A stretch of DNA of 64,000 nucleotides, from the NCBI RefSeq assembly GCF_947492365.1, contig NZ_CANLMB010000001.1, positions 2,283,395 to 2,347,394 on the forward strand, read 5' to 3'. The translations under genes and the position numbers were made by a program. The notes below the pieces were generated by a model that was not told where the DNA came from, searched no databases, and saw nothing but the letters and a program-made list of their open reading frames with translations. The DNA comes from an uncultured Erythrobacter sp. Lineage in GTDB: Bacteria; Pseudomonadota; Alphaproteobacteria; Sphingomonadales; Sphingomonadaceae. This document shows positions 55,678 through 63,628 of this stretch, piece after piece (position 1 is the first letter of the stretch; the number at the start of each line of letters is the position of its first letter).

Positions 55678-56568
55678 TTAGAATTCTTCCGTGATCACCC
55701 GGTCGCACGGGCCGAGCTGCTCAATGACAAAGGAATAGTCATCCTCAGCCAGACGCCGCGAAGCCGGATCGCGCGCGAGATTGGCAGCAGAAGGAAGCCG
55801 GGGAGGAAGCGAGCAGGCGAGGCGATACCATTCCAGCGTTTCGCGGCGCGGCGGACGGGCGGAGGAATCGATGATCTCTCCCCACGACACGCCCCAGACC
55901 GCGCGCTGGCCCGGACGGCGCAACACAGTGATCGAGACGGGCGAACTATCCTGCGTTGATACGAATATCTGCGTTTCCGATTCGCCCACCAGCGTGCCCG
56001 GCACCGACAGCGCATCGCTAACGCCTGTGAGAACCGGAGGCTTATCGCGCGCAATCACCTCGGTCAGGATCGGGCGAAGGCGAGCCTCAAGCGCAGTCGA
56101 GTAATCGAGCTGGGCATTGCGGCCCGTCAGCTGGACCGAACCCGGCCGCCCCGGCACGGCATCGGCAAACAGCAGCATCTCGCGATCCTTGAGCCGTTCG
56201 GGCCGTCCGCGATCATCGAAAGGCACGTCAACCAGATAGACAAGCGATTCGCCAACGGCGGATTGTCCGGCCAGCAAAGAGAGCGTGCGCGCTTCGACAT
56301 AAAGCCGTGCGAATCCGACTTCCAGACCGGGCGCTCTTTCGCGTTCAACCTCGATCTGGCGGCGAATCTCCACCCTGACAACCATGTCGCTTCGCTCTGC
56401 CAGACTAACCAGATCGACATAGGTCGCCGATTCCGCGGCGCTGAGCGGGGCTTGCTCAGATTCCTGTGCATAGGCACCTCCAGCACTCAGGAGGAGCGCT
56501 GCCGCGACACTGCGTAGAAATACTAGGCGGCTGAAATCGCGCGTTAAATTTCCGTTAATGATCGGCAT
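55678..56568 (-). CDS. Periplasmic protein of unknown function
   Basis: A 296-residue secreted protein (signal peptide about 18-35, LLLSAGGAYAQ). The beta-rich middle contains VGESLVYLVDVPFDDRGRPERLKDREMLLFADAV and the region before the C-terminus GEIIDSSARPPRRETLEWYRLACSLPPRLPS with paired cysteines. I know it only as a sphingomonad hypothetical family. The 3' end faces hom on the same strand, separated by 91 nt. Confidence 0.7.
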   Translation of the reverse strand: MPIINGNLTRDFSRLVFLRSVAAALLLSAGGAYAQESEQAPLSAAESATYVDLVSLAERSDMVVRVEIRRQIEVERERAPGLEVGFARLYVEARTLSLLAGQSAVGESLVYLVDVPFDDRGRPERLKDREMLLFADAVPGRPGSVQLTGRNAQLDYSTALEARLRPILTEVIARDKPPVLTGVSDALSVPGTLVGESETQIFVSTQDSSPVSITVLRRPGQRAVWGVSWGEIIDSSARPPRRETLEWYRLACSLPPRLPSAANLARDPASRRLAEDDYSFVIEQLGPCDRVITEEF

Positions 56569-57001
56569 CGTCCAAAAATCCCATCGGTTTTATGCTCGGT
56601 CATTCTGAGCCATTTCCCTTGCACAACCAAGCGAGTGAATTGCCCCTGAACCGTAAAAGCGTTTGATTGCCTAGGGCTTGAACGTTAAAGCCCGAGAAGT
56701 TTGCGACAAGGTTGGGGACAGGTTTGTTGCAAGCTAGGCCGGTTTGGATGCACTTGGGGAACGGGTGCGGACATCGGTTAGCCGGGACTGTTTCCCTGCA
56801 CGAGCGCCCATCGGGTTGAAGGGCGTCGTCGGGACAAGCAGAGCCGGTTTGGGAGATCAAGATTCTGGGATTCACGGCCCGGGTCTGACTCAGAAGCTCC
56901 GGCACGAATCGGGGCGACTGGAGACGACCTGTTGCGTGTCTTGTGGAATTATCAAAATGCCGAATGAGTATTCGGCAAAGTAATGGAGAGAAAGCGACTG
57001 G
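56569..57001. other. Long upstream region of tonB, no gene
   Basis: A 433-nt region without a supportable gene. It holds a GGGCTT/AAGCCC hairpin (56674-56693) and, nearer tonB, a perfect TGCCGAAT/ATTCGGCA inverted repeat (56958-56977). The promoters of tonB and of the divergent periplasmic protein must be here. Confidence 0.5.
56958..56977. promoter_or_regulatory. Perfect inverted repeat just upstream of tonB
   Basis: Arms TGCCGAAT and ATTCGGCA with a GAGT loop, 24 nt before the tonB start. It can be a hairpin in the leader or a dimeric protein site. No T-run follows. Confidence 0.4.
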
Positions 57002-57664
57002 ATGGCCTACGCTGACCAACAAATGGGTGGAAACCGCGTTGTTTCCATTATCATAGTGGCGCTGATCCATGTGCTGATCGGGTATCTGCTCATCTCTGGC
57101 CTGGCCATTTCGGCCGTTAAACAGGTCGTTGAGCGCGTTACCACGGTCGACATTGAGGAGCCCCCGCCCCCTGAAGAACCGGACGAGCCGCCACCCCCGC
57201 CGGAGGACGTTGCTCCTCCGCCGCCGGTAGCTCCGCCGCCGCCGATCAGTATCGCGCCGGCACCGCCGCCGATCCAGACGCAGCCGACGATTCCGCCGCC
57301 CGCTCCGCCGGCGCTGGTTATCCCGCCGCCTGCTCCGGTCGCTCCGCCTGCACCGCCACCGCCTTCGCTGGCACGGGGTGCGACAACACGGAACGAACGC
57401 CGCTGGGCATCGCGTATTCAGGACAACTACCCCTCGCGCGCTTTGCGTGAGGAAGTTGAAGGCACCGTTGGCGTTCGCGTCACCGTGACCCCCGATGGCC
57501 GGGCCACCGGCTGTCAGGTTACCGCATCGAGCGGGTCGAGCATTCTCGATCAGGCTGCATGCCGCGGGATGGAGCGTTATGCGCGCTTCAATCCGGCGCT
57601 GGATGCAGCGGGCAACCCGACTTCGGGCGGCTATTCGACACGGATTACCTATCGCCTGAATTGA
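57002..57664 (+). CDS. tonB: TonB-family energy transducer
   Basis: A 220-residue protein. One N-terminal membrane helix (about 12-36; VSIIIVALIHVLIGYLLISGL, with the His expected for interaction with ExbB/D), a Pro-rich periplasmic linker of about 90 residues (EEPPPPEEPDEPPPPPED and similar), and a C-terminal TonB domain (about 145-219; YPSRALREEVEGTVGVRVTVTPDGRATGCQVTASSGSSILD). It couples the proton force to outer-membrane receptors such as the one at 30033. SD GGAGAGAAAG. Confidence 0.92.
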   Translation: MAYADQQMGGNRVVSIIIVALIHVLIGYLLISGLAISAVKQVVERVTTVDIEEPPPPEEPDEPPPPPEDVAPPPPVAPPPPISIAPAPPPIQTQPTIPPPAPPALVIPPPAPVAPPAPPPPSLARGATTRNERRWASRIQDNYPSRALREEVEGTVGVRVTVTPDGRATGCQVTASSGSSILDQAACRGMERYARFNPALDAAGNPTSGGYSTRITYRLN

Positions 57665-57737
57665 TGAATCGACGGGCCGGTCGGTGCTGGAGTTAATCCG
57701 GACGGCCCCGGGGAAATTTTTAAGAGGAATACTCGCA

Positions 57738-58520
57738 ATGAACCTTTATTATCTCACAGCGGCTGCCGCAGAAGCCGAAGCGCCGGTCAATGAATTTGGC
57801 TTCATGAAGGCCATGGAAGAAGGCGGCCCCGTCGCCTGGTCGATCCTTGCCGTCATGGTCATCATGTCGGTTGGCTCGTTCTATATCCTGTTCACCAAGC
57901 TGTTCGAACAGAACAAGGTGATGCGTCAGTACAAGAGCGTCCACGGCAGCTTCTGGCGTGCAGCCAGCCTCAAGGAAGGCGCTACCAAGCTCGAAAAGAA
58001 CAGCGCATGGCGCCAGGTTGCTGACGATGCGATCATCGCTCAGGAAAAGCACGGCAAGATGACCGACCAGCTCGAAGCACATGACTATATGCATGGTTCG
58101 CTTCAGCGTTCGGAAGATTCGATCAACTCGGCGCTTTCGGGCGGTCTGTCGTTCCTCGCATCGGTTGGTGCAACCGCACCGTTTATCGGTCTGCTCGGCA
58201 CCGTGATCGGTATCTATCGCGCACTGATCAACATCGGTATCGAAGGTTCGGCCTCGATCGACAAGGTTGCTGGTCCGGTTGGTGAAGCACTGATCATGAC
58301 CGCAATCGGTCTGCTCGTCGCTGTGCCTGCTGTGCTTGCCTTTAACTGGCTGCAGGCGCGTAACCGCCGTATCTCGGAACTGCTCAACAGCTTCTCGACC
58401 GACATCCTTGCTTACATCAGCTCGGATGGTGCGGTTAAGCCTGCTGTGACTGCCGCTCCGGCACGCAGCGCAAAGCCTGCTGCTAAACCGGCCGCTGCTG
58501 CTCCGACTGCAAAGAAGTAA
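57738..58520 (+). CDS. exbB: ExbB/TolQ-type proton channel
   Basis: A 260-residue inner-membrane subunit of the TonB motor. It has an N-terminal helix, a MotA/TolQ/ExbB domain (about 110-230; ASVGATAPFIGLLGTVIGIYRALINIG and GPVGEALIMTAIGLLVAVPAVLAFNWL), and an Ala/Pro/Lys-rich tail (PAAKPAAAAPTAKK). The start at 57738 follows AAGAGGA. It lies 73 nt after tonB and before three exbD genes plus a degenerate one. Confidence 0.93.
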   Translation: MNLYYLTAAAAEAEAPVNEFGFMKAMEEGGPVAWSILAVMVIMSVGSFYILFTKLFEQNKVMRQYKSVHGSFWRAASLKEGATKLEKNSAWRQVADDAIIAQEKHGKMTDQLEAHDYMHGSLQRSEDSINSALSGGLSFLASVGATAPFIGLLGTVIGIYRALINIGIEGSASIDKVAGPVGEALIMTAIGLLVAVPAVLAFNWLQARNRRISELLNSFSTDILAYISSDGAVKPAVTAAPARSAKPAAKPAAAAPTAKK

Positions 58521-58534
58521 GAAACAATTGGCCC

Positions 58535-58567
58535 GCCGGGGCCAGCGCCTAACCGCGTTGCCCCGGC
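58535..58567 (+). other. GC-rich hairpin between exbB and exbD1
   Basis: Perfect arms GCCGGGGC and GCCCCGGC with a 17-nt loop; no T-run, so a stability or processing element is more likely than a terminator. Confidence 0.45.
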
Positions 58568-58674
58568 GTCCGGCCCTTCGTTTCGCACTTCTCACGACAG
58601 CGCGCAAAGACCGCTCAGGGCAACGCGCGCTGACATTCTTACAAGAGCTCTTTTGAGCAGTTAGGGAATTCACA

Positions 58675-59211
58675 ATGGCGATTTCGACAGGAGGTGGGGG
58701 CGCAACCCCGATGTCCGACATCAACACCACGCCGTTGGTGGACGTGATGCTGGTGCTCCTGATCATCTTCCTCATCGCGGTTCCGGTTGCGATTCAGACG
58801 GTCGAGCAGCTTGAGATTCCGGTTTTCCGATCGGTTGAATCAAAGGACAAGGTGGAAAACCTGCAGATCACCGTCAGCACAACTGACGCTGCGGGCAACA
58901 CAGCCAGTACGATCCGCACCGGCTTCACCGGCGCAACCCGCACAGGTGAATGCCGCGTCTATTTCGGCAATGTCACCCCAGTGACTTCGGAAGAACTGTA
59001 CGATCAGGCATTCGCGCGGCTTGAGGCCATCGTGGAGGCTGCAGGCGGCGTTGAGGCGATCATGGAAGATCCCGATCGCATCCCGCAGGTTCACATCCGC
59101 GGCGACGTGGAAGCTCCATGGCGCTGCATTGCCGGCACCATCTACAATGTGCAGGCAGCGGGCTATCCCACGGTCGGCTTTATCTCGAACCCGGTCGAAC
59201 CGGGTATCTGA
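58675..59211 (+). CDS. exbD: ExbD-type transport protein 1
   Basis: A 178-residue single-helix protein of the ExbD/TolR family. [25 protein letters not shown] (about residues 13-37) carries the proton-relay Asp of LVDVMLVLL. The periplasmic domain is longer than usual, with inserted segments (about 60-130) and ends in [20 protein letters not shown], with two cysteines. SD AGGGAATTC is weak. It lies 154 nt after exbB. Confidence 0.92.
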   Translation: MAISTGGGGATPMSDINTTPLVDVMLVLLIIFLIAVPVAIQTVEQLEIPVFRSVESKDKVENLQITVSTTDAAGNTASTIRTGFTGATRTGECRVYFGNVTPVTSEELYDQAFARLEAIVEAAGGVEAIMEDPDRIPQVHIRGDVEAPWRCIAGTIYNVQAAGYPTVGFISNPVEPGI

Positions 59212-59239
59212 TCCGCCAAGAGTATAAGGAGTAACTGAC

Positions 59240-59674
59240 ATGGGTATGTCCGGAGGTAAACTCGACGGCGATCCGATGATCGATATGAACATGACTCCGC
59301 TGATCGACGTTTTGCTCGTTCTGCTGATTATGTTCATCATCACCATTCCGGTGGCGACCCACTCGGTCGACATCGATCTTCCGCAAGGCGCACCGCCGCC
59401 AGATACGATCACGGTCGATCCGGTGAAGAACAAGCTCGTTCTGACCCAAGACGGCCTGATCCTCTGGAACGCTGATCCGATTGATTCGAGTCAGTTGGTG
59501 ACCTTGTTGAGTGAGACCACGCAGATGGCGGTCGAGCCTGAACTGCAATTCGAACCCGAAGCGCAGGCCAGCTATGACCTCGCTGCCAAGGTTCTGCAGA
59601 TCATCAAGAACTCAGGCGTGACCAAATTCGGCTTTGTCGGAAACGAGAAGTATCGCGTTTTCGGCTCGAGCTAA
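59240..59674 (+). CDS. exbD: ExbD-type transport protein 2
   Basis: A 144-residue ExbD family protein: IDMNMTPLIDVLLVLLIMFIITIP (about 13-36) with the essential Asp in LIDVLLVLL, then a periplasmic domain with NKLVLTQDGLILWNADPIDSSQLVTLL and AKVLQIIKNSGVTKFGFVGNEKYRVF. SD AAGGAG precedes it. A strong terminator follows. It is the likely parent of the degenerate copy at 60496. Confidence 0.93.
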   Translation: MGMSGGKLDGDPMIDMNMTPLIDVLLVLLIMFIITIPVATHSVDIDLPQGAPPPDTITVDPVKNKLVLTQDGLILWNADPIDSSQLVTLLSETTQMAVEPELQFEPEAQASYDLAAKVLQIIKNSGVTKFGFVGNEKYRVFGSS

Positions 59675-59720
59675 TTCGGTCGAGCATTGATTTGGGGCTC
59701 CGCAAGGGGCTTCACAAAGA

Positions 59721-59752
59721 GGGCGCTGCGGGAAACCGCGGCGCCTTTTTTT
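59721..59752 (+). terminator. Terminator of the tonB-exbB-exbD1-exbD2 operon
   Basis: Stem of 10 bp (GGCGCTGCGG with CCGCGGCGCC, one G-T pair) with a GAAA loop, then seven T (59746-59752). Confidence 0.92.
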
Positions 59753-59753
59753 G

Positions 59754-60048
59754 TGCCCTTAGACGCCGGACGCGATCGCTTTGTGTCCCAGGAGCGGCGG
59801 CGCGCAGTCGCGCTTTGACTGCCGTGACCAGAAACCGGCTCAAGCTATCTAACGTGTCGCAGAGCACGGCGCGAAGCGCCGCAAGGGCGGCCGCCCGTCG
59901 CGCCTTATGGCGCGTAGCCAAGTGAGCGGACGCGAACGCCGGCGCTTGAGGCGTCAACAAATGAGTCTTCATTAGGCAACCCATTAGTTATGATATACAG
60001 TTACTGCTGGAGGCCTTGTGTCGGCCTTGCGAGAGAGGAGAATTTGCA
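59754..60048. other. Hairpin-rich spacer between exbD2 and exbD3, no gene
   Basis: About 295 nt with several short GC-rich self-complementary pieces, for example GGCGGCCGCC (about 59886) and GCGCC-TTAT-GGCGC (about 59900), plus GCGCCGCAAG-like runs. The two open frames across it (77 and 90 codons) have no family features and Arg/Ala-biased composition. It must contain the exbD3 promoter. Confidence 0.5.
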
Positions 60049-60492
60049 ATGCCCCGTATTGTCAAACGTCCCAATATGTTCGCCCCCAAACAGTCCCGAT
60101 CGATGGGCGAGATGAATGTCACACCCTTTATTGACGTGCTGCTGGTGCTGCTTGTGATGCTGATCATGGCGGTCCCGATCAAAGTGCATGTGACCGAGGT
60201 GGATCTGCCCGGCGAACCTCGCATCGAGCCTCAATTCGAAATCCTTGCCGAGAATACAGTCGCCATCACCAATAGCGATCAATTGCTCTGGAACGGGAAC
60301 CCGGTGACGCCAGAGCAGCTCACCGCACAAGTAACCGCCGCAAGCGCGATGGAGGAAGAGCCCCTGCTCCGCTTCGAACCCGCCGCGCTCGCCAGCTACG
60401 ACACCTCAGCCCGCACAATCACCCTTATCAAGGATTCCGGCGCGGAACGCTTCGCCTTTGTCGGGAGCGAGCGCTATCGGGATTGGGATTGA
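60049..60492 (+). CDS. exbD: ExbD-type transport protein 3
   Basis: A 147-residue ExbD family protein: MNVTPFIDVLLVLLVMLIMAVP (about 22-43) with the essential Asp, then a periplasmic domain ending in LIKDSGAERFAFVGSERYRDWD. The start at 60049 follows GAGAGGAG with good spacing. It follows a terminator, so it is transcribed separately from exbD1-exbD2, together with the divergent copy 3 nt downstream. Confidence 0.93.
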   Translation: MPRIVKRPNMFAPKQSRSMGEMNVTPFIDVLLVLLVMLIMAVPIKVHVTEVDLPGEPRIEPQFEILAENTVAITNSDQLLWNGNPVTPEQLTAQVTAASAMEEEPLLRFEPAALASYDTSARTITLIKDSGAERFAFVGSERYRDWD

Positions 60493-60495
60493 GCT

Positions 60496-61131
60496 GTGCC
60501 TAGACCGCTTAAGGTAGGGAGGAGGGCATGGGCTCGCCTCCGTCGTCGCGAACGCTTCGACCACGGCGAGCCAATTGCCAAGATCGACATGCGGCCAATG
60601 GTCATCATCGCCACATGCCTTGCAGCATTTACGGCGATTCTCCCCAAGGGTCCAACACACGCCGTTGTGATCGAACTATGGGATGGGAATGGCGCCCACC
60701 CTTTGATTGCAGGAAGCGGAGACCGTCGGTTTGAGACGAGTGCGGTGGTGACGCGGCTGGCGCTTAGCTCCGTCGGGGAAATTCTATGGAATGACGAGCC
60801 GGTAGATCAGCGGCAGCTGATCACGCTCTTGGTCGAAACCCAGGAATCCACGCCCCAAACAATCGTCGAATTCGAGCCTGACCCTTTTGCGAGTTATGAC
60901 TTCTCTGCCAAAGTGCTTCAGATTTTGGTGTCAAGCGGGGCCCCGTTTCGCATCACTGGCATGGAGAAGTACTGCGAGTTTCGTTCGTCAAGGTTTGCCC
61001 AGAGAGGGTCTGCAAGCAGTCTAGGAATAGCACTAAGTCTTACGCCCCTACCATCTGACGAGCAGCTGAGAGAATTGACCCAGCGATTTCAGGGCTGTGA
61101 ACCGAGAGCAGTGGACCACCGACCCGACTAA
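60496..61131 (+). CDS. Degenerate ExbD-like protein 4 without the membrane aspartate
   Basis: A 211-residue protein starting at GTG 60496, 3 nt after exbD3. The periplasmic part is clearly ExbD-like and closest to exbD2 (GEILWNDEPVDQRQLITLLVET; EFEPDPFASYDFSAKVLQILVSSGAPFRITGMEKYCEF). The membrane stretch is IDMRPMVIIATCLAAFTAILP, where the PLIDVLLVLL block with the proton-carrying Asp is missing. The C-terminal 55 residues are new, and the N-terminus is basic. It overlaps the convergent helicase gene by 4 nt. Confidence 0.75.
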   Translation: MPRPLKVGRRAWARLRRRERFDHGEPIAKIDMRPMVIIATCLAAFTAILPKGPTHAVVIELWDGNGAHPLIAGSGDRRFETSAVVTRLALSSVGEILWNDEPVDQRQLITLLVETQESTPQTIVEFEPDPFASYDFSAKVLQILVSSGAPFRITGMEKYCEFRSSRFAQRGSASSLGIALSLTPLPSDEQLRELTQRFQGCEPRAVDHRPD

Positions 61132-63581
61132 TCCCCCTCCTCCACCGGATCAATCCGCATCGCTTCACCCGCGAGCGTTTCCGCCTCAAGCAGCAGCTCG
61201 TCATCCACCGCGCCTTGCGGCACCGCCTCGCGCCCGATCATTGTCATCACTGGCACCGCCAGCGGAGACACGCGGTCGAGTTCGACATGAACCAACTCGC
61301 GCTGTGAGCGCTCGAGCAGATCGGCAAGCCTGCCCACATCGGTCATCCTTGCCCGTGCATCGGCCCATGCGGCTTCTAGGAGCACATGACCGGGCTCATA
61401 TTTCTTGAGCACATCGTAGATCAGATCGGTCGAGAAGGTGACTTGCTTGCCGGTCTTCCTCTTACCTGGATGTTGCCGTTCGACCAGCCCGCTGATGACC
61501 GCAACCTCACGGAAGGCGCGGCGCAGCAAGTGGCTCTCGGTCACCCATTCGGTGAATTCATGCGTCAGTATATCGGGTGAGAGCAGCGGCTTGGGGTCCG
61601 CTACCGGCTTCAACCCCCACACTGCCAAACAATAATCATTCGCCACGAAGCCGCCCGGCATCAGCCCTTGGGTCTCCATCCGCCGGGTGATCAGCATGCC
61701 CAGCGACTGGTTCGCGTTCCACCCTTCGAACGTATAATAGGTCGTGTAGTGCTTTCGCGCATGCGGAAAGCTCTCAACCAGCAGCTCGCCGGGCGCAGGA
61801 AGCCTGCTGCGATAGTCCTGCACCTCCAGCCATTCGCGAACATCGTCGGGAAAACGACCCCAACCCGCGCGATCATCGAGCATCGCCTGAACGCGGGTGG
61901 AGAGACGCGTGGTGAGCGGGAGGCGCAGGCCGCCATAGCTCGGGATCGTGGCCGACTTCTTCGCCGCGCGCACCACGACGTCCATGTCCTGCACCTTCTC
62001 GACCTCAAGGCTCATGCCTGCGAAGAAAAAGGTGTCGCCCGCCGATAGCTGCGCGGCAAAGCGTTCCTCGACCTTTCCCAGCTGGCGGCCATTCTTGAAG
62101 CGCACCGTCAACATTTCAGAATCGACGATGATCCCGGCATTCATCCGGTGGCGCTGCGCCTGATTGGGGTGAGCGAGCCGCCACACGCCGTCAGAATCGC
62201 GCACAATCCGCTTGAACTTGTCATAGGCGCGCAGGGCATAGCCGCCATTCTCTACGAAGGAGAGGACGCGGCCCAGCACTTCCTCATCCACCCACGAATA
62301 GGCCATTGAACCGCGCAACTCGGCGAGCAGATCATCCTCGTGGAACGGCCCTGCGCAAGCGCAGGCCATCACATGCTGCGCGAGCACGTCGAGACTGCCG
62401 GGCCGAAAATCCTCGCCGTCGCGCTGGCCTTCATCGACCGCATCCTTGGCCGCCATGGCCTCGAGGAATTCAAAGCGGTTGCCCGGCACCAGCACCGCGC
62501 GGCTGGGTGTGTCGAGCCGGTGGCCCGCGCGACCGATGCGCTGCAACAGCCGCGAGCTCCCCTTGGGCGCACCCATCTGAACGACCAGATCAATGTCGCC
62601 CCAATCGACCCCCAAATCGAGGCTCGCAGTGCAGACCAGCGCGCGAAGCTCGCCTGCAGCCATCGCATCCTCGACCTTGCGCCGCGCCTCTTTGGAGAGG
62701 CTTCCGTGATGGACACCGATGGCCAGATTATCCTCGTTCACATCCCACAGGCATTGGAAGATGAACTCGGCCAGAAAGCGTGTGTTGGTGAAGACGAGCG
62801 TGGTGCGGTTCTCTTTGATCGCTTGCATGAGCTGATCGACCGCCCAGCGCCCCGCATGCCCGCCCCATGGCACGCGCTCCTCGATCGGCAGCAGGATTTC
62901 GACCTCTGGGTCCGCTCCCTTCTCTCCCAGCACCAGATCGGCAGCCGCGATCTCGCCCGTGTCATCGACAGGTTGCGGCGCGAGCCATTCCTGAAACGAC
63001 AAGGGATTGGCGAGCGTCGCGGACAGCGCCACACGCTGCATATCGGGTGCGAGGGTTTGGAGCCGCGCAAGCGCCAACGCGAGCAAATCCCCGCGCTTGC
63101 CGGTGGCAAAGGCGTGAACCTCGTCCACCACCACCCGTTTGCAGGTGCGGAACAGATCGGCGCTTTCGGGATAGGACAGCAGCAGCGACAGGCTCTCCGG
63201 CGTGGTCAGCAGGACATGCGGCGGCTTGCTGCGCTGGCGTTTCTTGCGGTCGGATGAGGTATCCCCGCTGCGCGTTTCGACCGTGATCGGAAGGCCAATC
63301 TCCTCAATCGGGGTTAGCAGGTTGCGCTTTACGTCATGGGCGAGCGCCTTGAGCGGAGAGACATAAAGCGTGTGGAGGCCTTCATGCTCACCGCCTTCAG
63401 CGAAATCGCACAGGGTGGGCAGGAACCCCGCAAGCGTCTTGCCCGCGCCGGTATCCGCGACCAGCAGGGCGTGCCGCCCAGCGCGCGCTTTGGCGAGCAT
63501 ATCGCTCTGATGCCGCCGTACCCGCCAACCGCGCGCGTCGAACCAGGCGGCGATTTCGGGAGGGACTTGCGAGTTATCCAT
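61128..63581 (-). CDS. Ligase-associated DNA damage response DEXH helicase (Lhr-like)
   Basis: An 817-residue superfamily 2 helicase. Walker A ADTGAGKTLAGF (about 47-58), the DEVH box (VVDEVHAFATGKRG), and the C-terminal motifs VQMGAPKGSSRLLQRIGRAGHR complete the helicase core; winged-helix and Lhr C-terminal domains follow. It belongs to the type encoded with ATP-dependent DNA ligase and a metallophosphoesterase in a bacterial DNA-repair module; those partners would lie upstream, beyond 63.6 kb. The start at 63581 (MDNSQVPPE) gives the normal length. Confidence 0.94.
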   Translation of the reverse strand: MDNSQVPPEIAAWFDARGWRVRRHQSDMLAKARAGRHALLVADTGAGKTLAGFLPTLCDFAEGGEHEGLHTLYVSPLKALAHDVKRNLLTPIEEIGLPITVETRSGDTSSDRKKRQRSKPPHVLLTTPESLSLLLSYPESADLFRTCKRVVVDEVHAFATGKRGDLLALALARLQTLAPDMQRVALSATLANPLSFQEWLAPQPVDDTGEIAAADLVLGEKGADPEVEILLPIEERVPWGGHAGRWAVDQLMQAIKENRTTLVFTNTRFLAEFIFQCLWDVNEDNLAIGVHHGSLSKEARRKVEDAMAAGELRALVCTASLDLGVDWGDIDLVVQMGAPKGSSRLLQRIGRAGHRLDTPSRAVLVPGNRFEFLEAMAAKDAVDEGQRDGEDFRPGSLDVLAQHVMACACAGPFHEDDLLAELRGSMAYSWVDEEVLGRVLSFVENGGYALRAYDKFKRIVRDSDGVWRLAHPNQAQRHRMNAGIIVDSEMLTVRFKNGRQLGKVEERFAAQLSAGDTFFFAGMSLEVEKVQDMDVVVRAAKKSATIPSYGGLRLPLTTRLSTRVQAMLDDRAGWGRFPDDVREWLEVQDYRSRLPAPGELLVESFPHARKHYTTYYTFEGWNANQSLGMLITRRMETQGLMPGGFVANDYCLAVWGLKPVADPKPLLSPDILTHEFTEWVTESHLLRRAFREVAVISGLVERQHPGKRKTGKQVTFSTDLIYDVLKKYEPGHVLLEAAWADARARMTDVGRLADLLERSQRELVHVELDRVSPLAVPVMTMIGREAVPQGAVDDELLLEAETLAGEAMRIDPVEEGD

Positions 63582-63628
63582 GGCGCCGCACTCTATAGAC
63601 ATGCGCAGAGCCTACGTCGCCTGCGCGA

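Noticed and set aside
59692..59984. Overlapping 77- and 90-codon frames between exbD2 and exbD3
   Set aside because: They span the terminator and hairpins, with Arg/Ala-biased composition and no family match.
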